From positions 3,362,542 to 3,426,541 of the forward strand of contig PTEX01000059.1 of NCBI GenBank assembly GCA_003342815.1: a stretch of 64,000 nt of DNA, given 5' to 3'. Source of the stretch: Eudromia elegans (taxonomy: Eukaryota > Chordata > Aves > Tinamiformes > Tinamidae). The notes under the pieces are model-generated. The model saw only the letters and a program-made list of their open reading frames with translations. It did not search any database and was not told the origin of the DNA. Shown piece after piece: positions 50,101 through 59,101 of the stretch. Position 1 is the first letter of the stretch. Each line of letters begins with the position of its first letter. A program made the position numbers and the translations under genes.

Positions 50101-52080
50101 ATCCACAGATGTAATTGGACCCTGAGGAGAGGGAAAAAATATTGAAAAAGAAGAAAAATGGGCAGAGCAAGCAAAAGCTTTTTCCTCAATATGAATAAAT
50201 GTCCTTTTCTGGCCTCTTACAGCATTGAGGACATCTTTTTGTCCCTGCCAATAACTCAGGAGCTAGGGAAATTGAAATCTCTGCTCAGACAGACTGAAAG
50301 GTCTTGGTGCAAGATCACTGCTGATCAGTGCTTATGCTTGAAGAAGCTTATGTGAGGTACAGCTGAGTGTTCCCAAAAAACCAGAAACCCTGAGAAGAGC
50401 ACAAACAGCAGAACATCTTCATGTCTAATAAAATTTAGATAACCTTTATTATACATAGTAATATCAGCCTTTTCTGTCTAGAGAAGTAAATAAGAAGGAT
50501 TCATAGTTATTAGGAAGTATGCATGAAAATAAATGGCATATGCAGCCCACCTCCAGACAACAGGACATCAGGAGAAAGATCAAGAAGAGAACTAGTGAAA
50601 GAGTTGAGGTTAATTCTGGGACTTAACTTATCAGAAATCCTAGCTAGCTATAACCATGTTCAGTTCAATATAAAGACTTCAAATTCTGTGTTTCATCTTA
50701 GGAGGGATCTATCCAGAATGTTCTTACAAAACCCTTCAGTTGTTTGCAAATCAGAAGTAGCTGAATACAAATTTCTTTTTCTTTTTTTTTTTAGTCAGGT
50801 ATCCTTATTTTAGCTTCAGAATTATCATAAATGAAGGACAAAAGAGTTTTTTATTTTCCCACAGAAAAGAAATCAACAAGGATTAGATTGGAAGGTTCAA
50901 GTAGGAACTGATATGAATTTTGCTGGCCAAAAAGTTAAACAACTATCTCCTATTGTAATTTGAAATTTGAAACTAAAACCATAACAATCATTTACCGGCA
51001 GGAAAAGAGAGAAGTTAGATCTACTCAAAAAGCCTCTTAGAGTGGTGCAAGTAAAATTTTACCTACAATATAATCAGAAGGAGATATGACAATGTTTTCA
51101 TGGTTTATTAACTTATACATGGCGGTGGCTGCTCTTTTGCATAATCAAAATACCCACAGAATATTTTGGGTTTGGAGGTTTCCAAAATTCATTTTTTACT
51201 GTGATTTTCAAGTAGTTTTCCCCTTTCCACTTGTAAAATTGTACACATATGTGGAAACCCTGTTTCTTTAAAGTTTTTATGTCTGGAATGCCTCTATTTC
51301 TGTGAGGGTTAACAAGTGAGAAAAGAGAGAGACTGAACTCATTAAATTGCTAACTAAAAAAGGGAACATCATTCCAGGATGCAAAAGCAATTTATTTTTA
51401 GGGTGTTTAATTTCTTTAACATTTTTATCATTGTAAGCAACTGTACATTTGCACTGTAAAATTATCGCATTATGTAAGGTATTTTTAAGCCAAAGTGGAA
51501 GATGAAATGGTGAGACAAATGCTAAAATGAAAACAAGGAAGCCCTAGAAATCTAATTTAAAAAGTCCACTGTTAAAAGCCTTCCTTGTAATATTGACAAT
51601 TAAACTGTTCCCAGGAAGTTAGGCAGTCTGCTTGTAAGCATTCAGCCATGTAAACACAGCTTTCCTGCAGTCCAAATTGAAAAGTACAGGGCATAGTGCT
51701 CAGGCACATTTTGTCTGCCTTTCCACAGCCTCTGCTTCATGCTTCTGCAGCTCAAGCACAGTGAGTGGTGAATTGATGGGACTATCTAGTGTGGAGCTGC
51801 ACTTAGGAATTTCAGTAAATTTCACTGAAATGGAGCAAAATAGGACACTCTAGAAATTTTGACTGGGTCCTCAGGCACTCCAAGAATATTATGGGCAACT
51901 TCTTTGACCTTTCTGGAGCTTCTCCAGTTTTACTGTAGTTTAAGTTGAAAGAAAATCAAGCATCTTTATTTTTTTTTCAATTATTTATGCTTCATTGTCT
52001 ACCTTGATTAGACAAGGAGTACTTCACAGAGTGGGGTTTTTTTTTGCATTTGTCCTTTTTTTCCCCGCTGTATGTTTGAA
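47139..52080. other. AT-rich non-coding stretch
   Basis: No gene is recognised. It contains the (TC)n repeat at 48769-48790, a (TTGC) patch near 48848, and a complex stretch at about 51590-51790 that may be conserved but shows no decisive signal. Open frames are short and without domains. Confidence 0.55.
48769..48790. repeat. (TC)n microsatellite
   Basis: About eleven TC dinucleotides. An ordinary simple repeat. Confidence 0.9.
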
Positions 52081-52205
52081 TATATAACATGAAGAGTTTG
52101 TATATAGATATACAAATATACATATATATATACATATATAATATACATATATACATATATATGTATATAGATATACAAATATATAACTGAAGAGTTTGTA
52201 TATAT
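52081..52205. repeat. AT-rich palindromic repeat with duplicated GAAGAGTTTGTATATA flank
   Basis: A (TA)/(CATA) core is flanked by two copies of GAAGAGTTTGTATATA (starting 52091 and about 52189). The first copy is part of a perfect hairpin, TTTGTATAT AG ATATACAAA (52097-52116), and GTATATAGATATACAAATAT recurs near 52163. The block looks like a segmental tandem duplication overlaid on TA slippage. It could extrude as cruciforms. Confidence 0.85.
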
Positions 52206-52704
52206 GCAGGAGCTAGTTGACTGATCTCAGTATATCTGCATAGACAGTAAGAACTTATTTCTATGATCCCAGAAGTATTCTCTCTCTTTTTTTTTTTCCT
52301 CTCTCTCTTTCTCCAAAACTACTGAGATGCCCAGTATGCTTTGTTCTATATTTTATTTTTAAAATATGAAACGAGGACAAGAGTAATCAGAATGAGCTAT
52401 GGAAGTCCACTTCTACCACTTACGAGAAAATAAGGAGAGACAGGAATAAATTAATTTTCATTAGCTCATGAGCTGTGCTTTACTCTGATCTTGCATATAT
52501 AGAGCAAGAAACAGTATCTATCCATCTTCAGACTTTACTGATGAAGAATGTAGTAAAACTGCCAAGATCTGTAGCACTGAGAATGTAGGAAAAAAAATCA
52601 AAATCTGTAGAACTGGATGTAAATTACACTGGTTGATTTATATTTAATAGAATCTTCTTCTATTTGCTTTCTTTTTTTTTTTTTATTTTTCCTCTTTCCT
52701 TCAG
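52206..52704. other. AT-rich non-coding stretch
   Basis: No gene is seen. The last part is a long pyrimidine tract that serves as the polypyrimidine tract of the candidate acceptor at 52704. Confidence 0.5.
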
Positions 52705-52819
52705 CTTCCGCCCTCTTCATGTTCCAGATCTTCAACAAGTGTAAATCAGGGGATCTTCAAGGGAATTAGAAAATCTACACCAAAATTTCATTAGATCAAG
52801 GCTTTCAGCTCACTTCTAG
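52705..52819 (+). ncRNA. Candidate splice-flanked non-coding exon, 115 nt
   Basis: A strong acceptor (poly-T tract ending CCTCTTTCCTTCAG at 52704) and a strong donor (CTTCTAG then GTAAGAG at 52820) enclose 115 bases, a normal vertebrate exon length. All three frames contain a stop (the first-frame TAG is close to the 3' end), so an internal coding exon is ruled out. It could belong to a long non-coding RNA or a UTR. Pseudo-exons of this quality occur by chance in tens of kilobases, hence the low confidence. Confidence 0.22.
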
Positions 52820-53660
52820 GTAAGAGACACACAATATAAGATTTCTGTAACAAAAGATGACACCCAACATCACTGCACACTAACTCAACTCAGACATGCC
52901 TAACTACATGAGATTATAAAGAGAGCATTTCCACCTTTCAGCTATATTTCAAAATATTTGGCAGTAGGCTGATACTTTTATCAGTTAGAATATGCCCAAG
53001 GTGGACGTGTTCTGTTGTTGACTGCCTGTGTCATGGTCCACCATGAGTCCTTTGACAATTTGGCATGAATAGTGATTCCCTTCTATAAGAGGCATAAAAC
53101 AGCAATTGGCAGGTGGCAATTGCTTCTCAACTGCAGAGCTGGGTTGCAGCTGCAATGCAGAAGAACAAAAATCAAAGTCCACACGAGGATATCTTTTCAT
53201 TGATGGTATTTTTGGAAGTTACAGAATACACTATTTGTAACTGAAGCTGTTTGAGAAGGATATAAGCGTGGTGGGTAACAGTTCAATATGCAGCTAGCTG
53301 ATTTATGTGTGGGAGCATCTTTCCTCTCTTCCCTTTGACATCTCTCATGCATACACACACATCCTAAAGTCCACAGTTATTTGATATGGAGAAAAGGCAC
53401 TTAAGATGAATCAAACCATTAACAAAAATTGCTGTGCTGGGAATAATGTATGGCAGCATTGTCCTGGGGTTGATGCCTTGGAGGACCATGGCTGGGATCA
53501 GCCTAGGTGCTCAGGCACTTCTCTTGCTCTCACACCTGCAGAGTCTGAGCTTCCAGGGAGAGCACGTTTCTGTTTTCTCCTTGCTCTTCCTACGTGAAAC
53601 CTGGACATGATAAGAATTGCACCAAATAGATTGCTCTTGTAAGTTTTCCCATCATACAGA

Positions 53661-53712
53661 CCACATGTTACTACCCCTGTTGTTACCCACATGTTATTAC
53701 CTCTGTTAGTGT
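53661..53712. repeat. Imperfect 26-bp tandem duplication
   Basis: A unit starting CCACATGTTA at 53661 recurs at 53687 with a few substitutions. A small local duplication. Confidence 0.85.
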
Positions 53713-53968
53713 CTGTCTCGCATAAAATTCTTCAGGTAGTCTAATTGTTTTCAAAAGTGGTATTTCAGGAAGGTATTTAATATACTTAATTTACCAACTA
53801 ACATAACTTTTCTCTGAGAAGCAAATGTACATGAGTAATCCTGTCTGTCAGTCGTAGGTTTTCCAGAAGCAGAGGACTCAGCAGATGTCCGTGGGCCACA
53901 GAGCAGGGTTGCAGCCTCTGTTTTAGGTTCTGGTGAGAGGCTATGCAGTCATGGAGTGCTCCTTTTCG

Positions 53969-53986
53969 AGCTAATCCAGATTAGCT
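53969..53986. promoter_or_regulatory. Palindromic homeodomain-type site
   Basis: AGCTAATCCAGATTAGCT is a perfect inverted repeat apart from its two central bases. It places TAAT and ATTA cores in opposite orientation four bases apart, the arrangement bound cooperatively by dimers of paired-class homeodomains. TAATCC is also the OTX/PITX-type half site. The motif is seen directly; its use is not shown. Confidence 0.3.
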
Positions 53987-54893
53987 AGTGCCAAGAGACC
54001 TAACTACAGGTAAAACAGTGGCTTAAAGACCTTTGAAGCAACTGGGTGGCTTCATTGCACATGGGAGGGGTAGCACAGCTGTGCTTCACTGCTAGCGCTG
54101 GGCATCAGGGAGAGTTCTGACTCCAAAGACCACAGAGTTGGCTTTTCAAGGTCACAATACAGGCTAGGAAATGTAAGACACTACATACATATCGCTAAAG
54201 GACTTCAGTGCCCAAGCGTGCTGATCCCTGACCTTTCACGATTTGTAAATTCCCTGCTGTTTTTTGTTTTCCTTTAGGTCATGTTCTGAACAGAGGAGTC
54301 TGTTCCAAACACTAAGAAGTTTGTGGATGTAGCAAGCACATCCAAATAAGGAAACACTGTGACAGGACTATTATTTTCAGATCAAACTTCAAGGCTTTTC
54401 AAAGCCCTAAACTTTTTTTCTTTTGAGCACATTCAGAAATATAAATATGTGTTCACATGCACAGGGGAAAAAAAAATGTCCAAACTGTAAGAAAATTTGG
54501 AAATTTCTTTATTAGTGAAAGACAAAAAAGATTTTTTTCCTTTACAGGGACAATAACTGTATAGAACATGACACAAGGTGACATTGAGCTTCTTTATTTA
54601 CTTTATAAAAGTAAATTTAACTATCACATAAAATTGATCTTAGGACATTCTTAAGGATTGATTGGTAGTTGTTTTTTTCTTTAGAATTTCAAAGTATTCT
54701 GTTCAGGTCCTGTAAATACTGTTTTACTTTTAAGTCTAGCTTGTCTTCCAGATGTATTCTTCTGTGTCTGTCACTGTTCAAACATCTTATTTAGTGTGCT
54801 AAGCAAATGATAGCCCATCACATAGAGAATCCTTGTGTGTCATTTTGCTTTCCTACCTTAGATTATTTTGTTGTGTATCTCACCTACTTCTAG

Positions 54894-54953
54894 GCAAACT
54901 TCACTGCTGTTCAGAGTGCCACTGCAGATTTAAGTCCTTCTCCACACAAATAG
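54894..54953 (+). other. Candidate splice-flanked exon, 60 nt, one open frame
   Basis: An acceptor (CACCTACTTCTAG ending 54893) and a near-perfect donor (AATAG then GTAAGTA at 54954) enclose 60 bases. Only the third frame is open across it. It reads a short basic peptide with four cysteines (K-L-H-C-C-S-E-C-H-C-R-F-K), which I do not recognise. It could be a small coding exon, a non-coding exon of the same transcript as 52705-52819, or a chance pair. Confidence 0.22.
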
Positions 54954-56209
54954 GTAAGTATTAATTTCATACTCTTTTTTTTTTTTTTTAGAATTTAATA
55001 ATGTTACTCCTGCATGTCCGCATTTCAGCTTTAATTTAGAATTTACCTTATGCATTTATACAAATATTTTCTAAGCCTGAGATTATATTCTATCCTTATC
55101 TGCAGGAATGAAAAAAAATGTCCAAGAAAACAAAATAGTTCTTCCTGACAAAGAATTTCTGGAATAAGCTGCAGCTTTGTGTATTGACTTTTAGTTGTGA
55201 ACAATAGTAAAGGTAAGATAATTCAGCCTTTACAACCAGCACAGAAAGCAGAATCTGTCTCATTTTCAGCATTAGCCACTACATGAAACCCACCTGGGGA
55301 TCCTGGGAAAGCCCATTCAACACTCACTTTCAGCTTCGTTTTGTTTTTCTCCTCCCACTGCCCGGCCTACATGAACTCTGAAGGACACACAATCCTTCTC
55401 GTTTTCCCACCTGTAATGAAGTACAGCAGAGCAAGAGCCCTGTTAGCAGAACTCAGTTACAAATGCTCCCTTAACCCATTACAGCTGTAGCCGTCACATA
55501 AATTGGTTATGTGTTCTGTGTTCTGTACTGTTCCACTGTAAATACTCTCCACCTTTGAAGGTTACTTTTTAAGCTACGTTCTGTTGCCATGAGCACACTA
55601 GGTTGAGCAGCTCTAGCTGAACGCAAACAAGGCAAAAATAAAGCATGTGTGAACAACCCGTGCCTCGAGAAAAACACACCCTGTCTTTTGCAAGGATTCC
55701 ACAGAATGAGCATTTTTGACAATATTTATATACGCTGGGTTTTCAACTCTACCTTGGACCTCCAGCGTACAACGATTCTACACATATACACCCACACTGT
55801 ACACACATTGGCATATGGTATTTACAGTACACCTTCCATATTATCATATAACTTTCTTATTTCCTATCACAAAACACGGAGTAAATTTATGCTGTGTCGC
55901 ATACAGTATGCCGCGTTCAAGTGAACTTTACTAAATACAAAGTTTCAAGAGCAGGTCTGTGCGAATCATTAACTTTTCAAAAGGCACCAGTTCCCTTCTG
56001 TCACTAATGACATGCGTAACAGTTTAATGTAATGCTACTTTTAATTATCAGAGCCCTTTCTTTTAAATATCAAATTTCCCTCTCTAAATTGTCCTAAGTT
56101 CTCTTTACAGTCTCATCTGTCACTGTAAATGTCATCACTTTATTCCTCCTTTAGATGCAGTGACAGGCCCACTCTTATCCCCAGCTTTATCTCTTTTTCC
56201 ATCCTTTAT
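54954..56209. other. AT-rich non-coding stretch
   Basis: No gene is recognised. Another donor-like CAATAGTAAAG/GTAAGA lies near 55212 without a convincing partner. Confidence 0.5.
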
Positions 56210-56720
56210 TGTACTACAAAGATCCCTCTTTCATAGTTTACAGCTGTATCCGCTTTCCACACGTGGCAAATGATTGCCTCGGTAAAGGTATTTTCTGTTT
56301 CAATCTTGCATTTTCCCAAGGGAGAACAAAAGGGACAAGCTTTCTGGAGTTGGTTTCACTGAGAAAATTGTTTAGAATTGCCTCATTCCTCAACAGATTA
56401 ACGAATGCATACAATCCTGGCTTAAGTGCTATTGTACGGCACAATTTGTCCATTATACTTTGTCCTTTCCATTTAGAAAACCCCCTCACCAATTAAAGTA
56501 ATACAGCCTTCCAATACCTGCTCCCAATTAAGTCTGAGCTGTATTACCTGCCTTGATGCAGCTGGTCACAGATTCCTACCACTTACTAGCATTCATTAGC
56601 CCTATTCATTATAAAGGAGCTGGTGGCAGGAATTCAAGCTCCTGGCTTTATTCAGGGGCCATCAAAATTATCAGCTTTCAGCACAAGGCCCCTATAAGAA
56701 CAGGATTAAGTGAAGGGAGA
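56210..56720. promoter_or_regulatory. Candidate conserved regulatory block upstream of CpG island
   Basis: The stretch is complex, non-repetitive and free of low-complexity runs. It carries a CACGTG E-box (near 56262), a perfect EBF-type palindrome TCCCAAGGGA (56314-56323), CAATTAAAG and CCAATTAAG homeodomain-like cores (56490-56535), and ATTCATTAGCC followed by ATTCATTATAAAGG (56591-56615). It lies just before the CpG island at 57030. Overlapping short open frames on both strands have no domains. By look it resembles a vertebrate conserved non-coding element. Conservation cannot be tested here. Confidence 0.35.
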
Positions 56721-57029
56721 GGGAATTCATACAGTAGCAAAATGTCTTTGTTTCTAGTTTGCTCATGTGTCTCAGAGCCTAGAGCATCAGGAGCATCCAG
56801 CAGGGGTACAAAAGAAGACAGGCAGTTGCAATCAGGAGAAAAAGAAAAAAATCCTTGTCCTTCTTGCTTTCAACATAGCTCCTAATTTTGTTTTCCTCTA
56901 GCTCTCCTGGTCTCCTTACCCCAAAAAGCAGACTATTGCCCGACATGATCTGAAGCCTTTTTAGGTCATCACTAACCACTCAGTCGCTCGGTCACTAACC
57001 TCTAAAGAGCTGCTGCTGGCTGCAGACTG

Positions 57030-57480
57030 GCTCAGTGCAGTCCGGAGCTGCAGTTTCACCTGCCGAGATGAGAAAAACTCATTTTCCTGGTGACGTGCAA
57101 AAGCGACGCCTCCCTGCCCAGCAGGAGCCCTGGGCAGTCCCAGGCATGCCGAGTTCGCGAGGTGCTCGGCCAGGTGAGGACACGCACGGCACAGCAGCAA
57201 AGTCATCTGTTGCTCTTAAGTGGCTTAAATGTCAGGGCTTGCTCTGTAATCAGAGCTGCTGGGGTTTACTGGGCGGCAGTGGTGGTCAGGACGGCGATGA
57301 GCTGGGAGCTCGCAGGAGGCAGAGGAGCTAGGGCTTAGAGGGTGCAAGCAGCAGCGCTTGGAGCACAGAGGCGGCACAGAGCTGTCGGGGCGATGCCGTG
57401 CCCCCGTCGCATCCCGCCTGGCTGCCGGAGATCCCTAAGGACACCGCGAGCGGGAAGATTAGAAAGACTTGAGCGGAAAC
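57030..57480. promoter_or_regulatory. CpG island, possible promoter
   Basis: Counting by eye there are about 28 CpGs over the lines 57001-57480, with G+C well above 50 percent and an observed/expected CpG near 0.7, against CpG-poor surroundings. A consensus plus-strand splice donor (CGGCCAG then GTGAGG) follows 57173. A minus-strand donor (CGGCAG then GTGAAA) ends an exon at 57060. The island could therefore drive transcription in either direction or both. The open frames through it (minus strand from 57206, plus strand from 57035) are unrecognised. Confidence 0.55.
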
Positions 57481-58216
57481 AATAACGTTGCTTGTGAATG
57501 GAGAGGCTTGGTTGGAAAACTCCATCGAGCCAATTTGGGGATCAATTTTAAAGCAAATCTTCACTGCAAACACTCATCCTTTATCAAGAATCAGCAACAT
57601 ATGCATATCCATAGCATTTTTTTTTTTAGGTGGTGGAGAATGTATATTAGTGTTTTCCTCTCAATTAACTTCTAGGCAATTTTCCCAGCTAAATACATAA
57701 CATCTTTGGCAAGGTGCCAACCAAAACCTTAAGACCCAACACTAAATTCTGTACTTATACAGGCAGCTTAGATTTTCATGCAGTGAACTGGAAGAATGCC
57801 AGTAACTCCCACCATAAACCTAGCAGTAGGAGCACTATATATTTTTTTTATCAAGAAACTCTACTCTACTTTTCCACAACCACTTGAAAACTGCACCATT
57901 TTTAATGTTCCTTTAGCACAAAATAAAAGAAAGATTTAACCTGCTATTAAATTAACCCAATTAGCCATTTATTTCATGTAACCTTACACTTCTGATGGCA
58001 TAAATCAAACACACCAACATGCGGATTTTTTTTTTTCTTTTTTTGTGAGTTATGGTAATTACACCCTGCATGCTAGACAATAAATTTCTCACTAGCCTTT
58101 TGCCCTGTTCTTTCTCTCTGGAAGAAGATTATTAGAACAGAAGTGTTTCAAGACCCCTCCCCCTATACCTCCTATAACGTTACATGGGAATGAGCCAGAA
58201 TATTTATGCACGTTTA
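57481..58216. other. Non-coding stretch between the two CpG islands
   Basis: No gene is recognised. The part from 57880 to 58110 has several TAAT-type cores (for example CCAATTAGCC near 57958 and GGTAATTACA near 58055) and may be a conserved element. Confidence 0.45.
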
Positions 58217-58286
58217 AAAAAAAAAGAAAGAAAAAAAAAAACTAAACAAAAAGAGAAAAAGGAAAAAAAAAGAAAAAAAAAAAAAG
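58217..58286. repeat. A-rich (AAAAAG)n-like tract
   Basis: About 70 bases of A with scattered G and few other bases. Homopurine low-complexity sequence, likely unstable in length. Confidence 0.9.
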
Positions 58287-58360
58287 GTGAAATATTTCCA
58301 ACGGGCTGGCTTTCATTCAAGGGGTGAAAAAACAAAGTGCTGGCAAGATGACGTTCTATT

Positions 58361-58405
58361 TGCTGGCCCTGTCACTCAATGCTGATACTGTGCTAGAGGC
58401 CAGCA
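58361..58405. repeat. 45-nt stem-loop with 8-bp perfect arms
   Basis: TGCTGGCC (58361-58368) pairs with GGCCAGCA (58398-58405) around a 29-base loop. TGCTGG recurs three times within 80 bases. The surrounding 58310-58420 is complex sequence and may be conserved. It is not a recognised microRNA. Confidence 0.6.
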
Positions 58406-58659
58406 TTTGCTGGATTTTACACTCCCATCCTTTTTTATTTTTTTTTTTTTTTCCTGGAGAATAATGCAGTTCAAGTAAAACTTAACAGCAATTCCGAATA
58501 TGAATTCCAATACCCAGCCCTACCAAATCCACCACCAGAGAAGCCGAACTGGGGGAGGTCTGGGGGCTAACTGATGTCCCGACCCTCCCTTGTACCCCAG
58601 AAAATGCCTGTTGTAGCAGTGGGGCCCTTTGTTTGCCAGTGCCAGTTTTCCCCTTGTCA

Positions 58660-58930
58660 AGTGGGTTATCCTAGCCGAGAGGGAAGAGGTGGCTCCAGGA
58701 TGGCGGCCACTGGTCCCTCCTTGCGGCTCCGGGTGCCGAACGCGTTTCCTGATGTGGGAGAGGGAGCCTGCATGTGGCGGCCCTGGCAGGAAGATGTCAG
58801 CAGCATATTGGAGCTCCTCGAGAAGCGGGGCCGGTGCCCTCCTTGGTTCTGTTTAGATGTCTTCCCTGGGACGTACGTTCAAGGATGGCGCTGACTTACG
58901 ACCTCGCCGCAGATGGTGAGGCTGTTGCTT
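58660..58930 (+). promoter_or_regulatory. CpG island with YY1/ETS motifs and a possible first coding exon
   Basis: By eye about 17 CpGs fall in the 300 bases 58621-58920, with high G+C. AGGATGGCGGCC (58697-58708) and CAAGGATGGCGC (58880-58891) resemble YY1 sites, and ACTTCCGGT (58947-58955) is a consensus ETS/GABP site. These two classes are typical of CpG promoters of broadly expressed genes. The second YY1-like site contains an ATG in strong context (A at -3, G at +4) at 58885, opening ten codons (starting Met-Ala-Leu-Thr-Tyr) before a consensus donor (GATG then GTGAGG at 58916). I do not recognise the peptide and no following exon is identified. Confidence 0.45.
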
Positions 58931-59028
58931 TGGCAGGGTGCCATTCACTTCCGGTTTCCAGTCTCACATTTGCTTCACTTTACAACATGGGTAACTGCGT
59001 GCAATTTCTATTTTCTTCTGCTTTTCAT

Positions 59029-59030
<2 letters not shown>

Positions 59031-59100
<70 letters not shown>

Positions 59101-59101
59101 T
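59031..59101. repeat. (ATCT)n microsatellite, about 17 units
   Basis: A pure tetranucleotide repeat of about 70 bases. The Leu-Ser-Ile-Tyr repeats in overlapping frames are its translation, not protein domains. Likely length-polymorphic. Confidence 0.98.

Larger units (their letters stand above)
52820..54893. other. Non-coding stretch, less AT-rich in its middle
   Basis: No gene is recognised. At 53430-54180 the sequence is richer in G+C than the flanks, without an open frame of interest. It holds a 26-bp tandem duplication and a homeodomain-type palindrome, listed separately. Confidence 0.5.

Noticed and set aside
58361-58405. Possible microRNA precursor
   Set aside because: Only 8 bp at the base pair well, the loop is large and no known microRNA seed is recognised.
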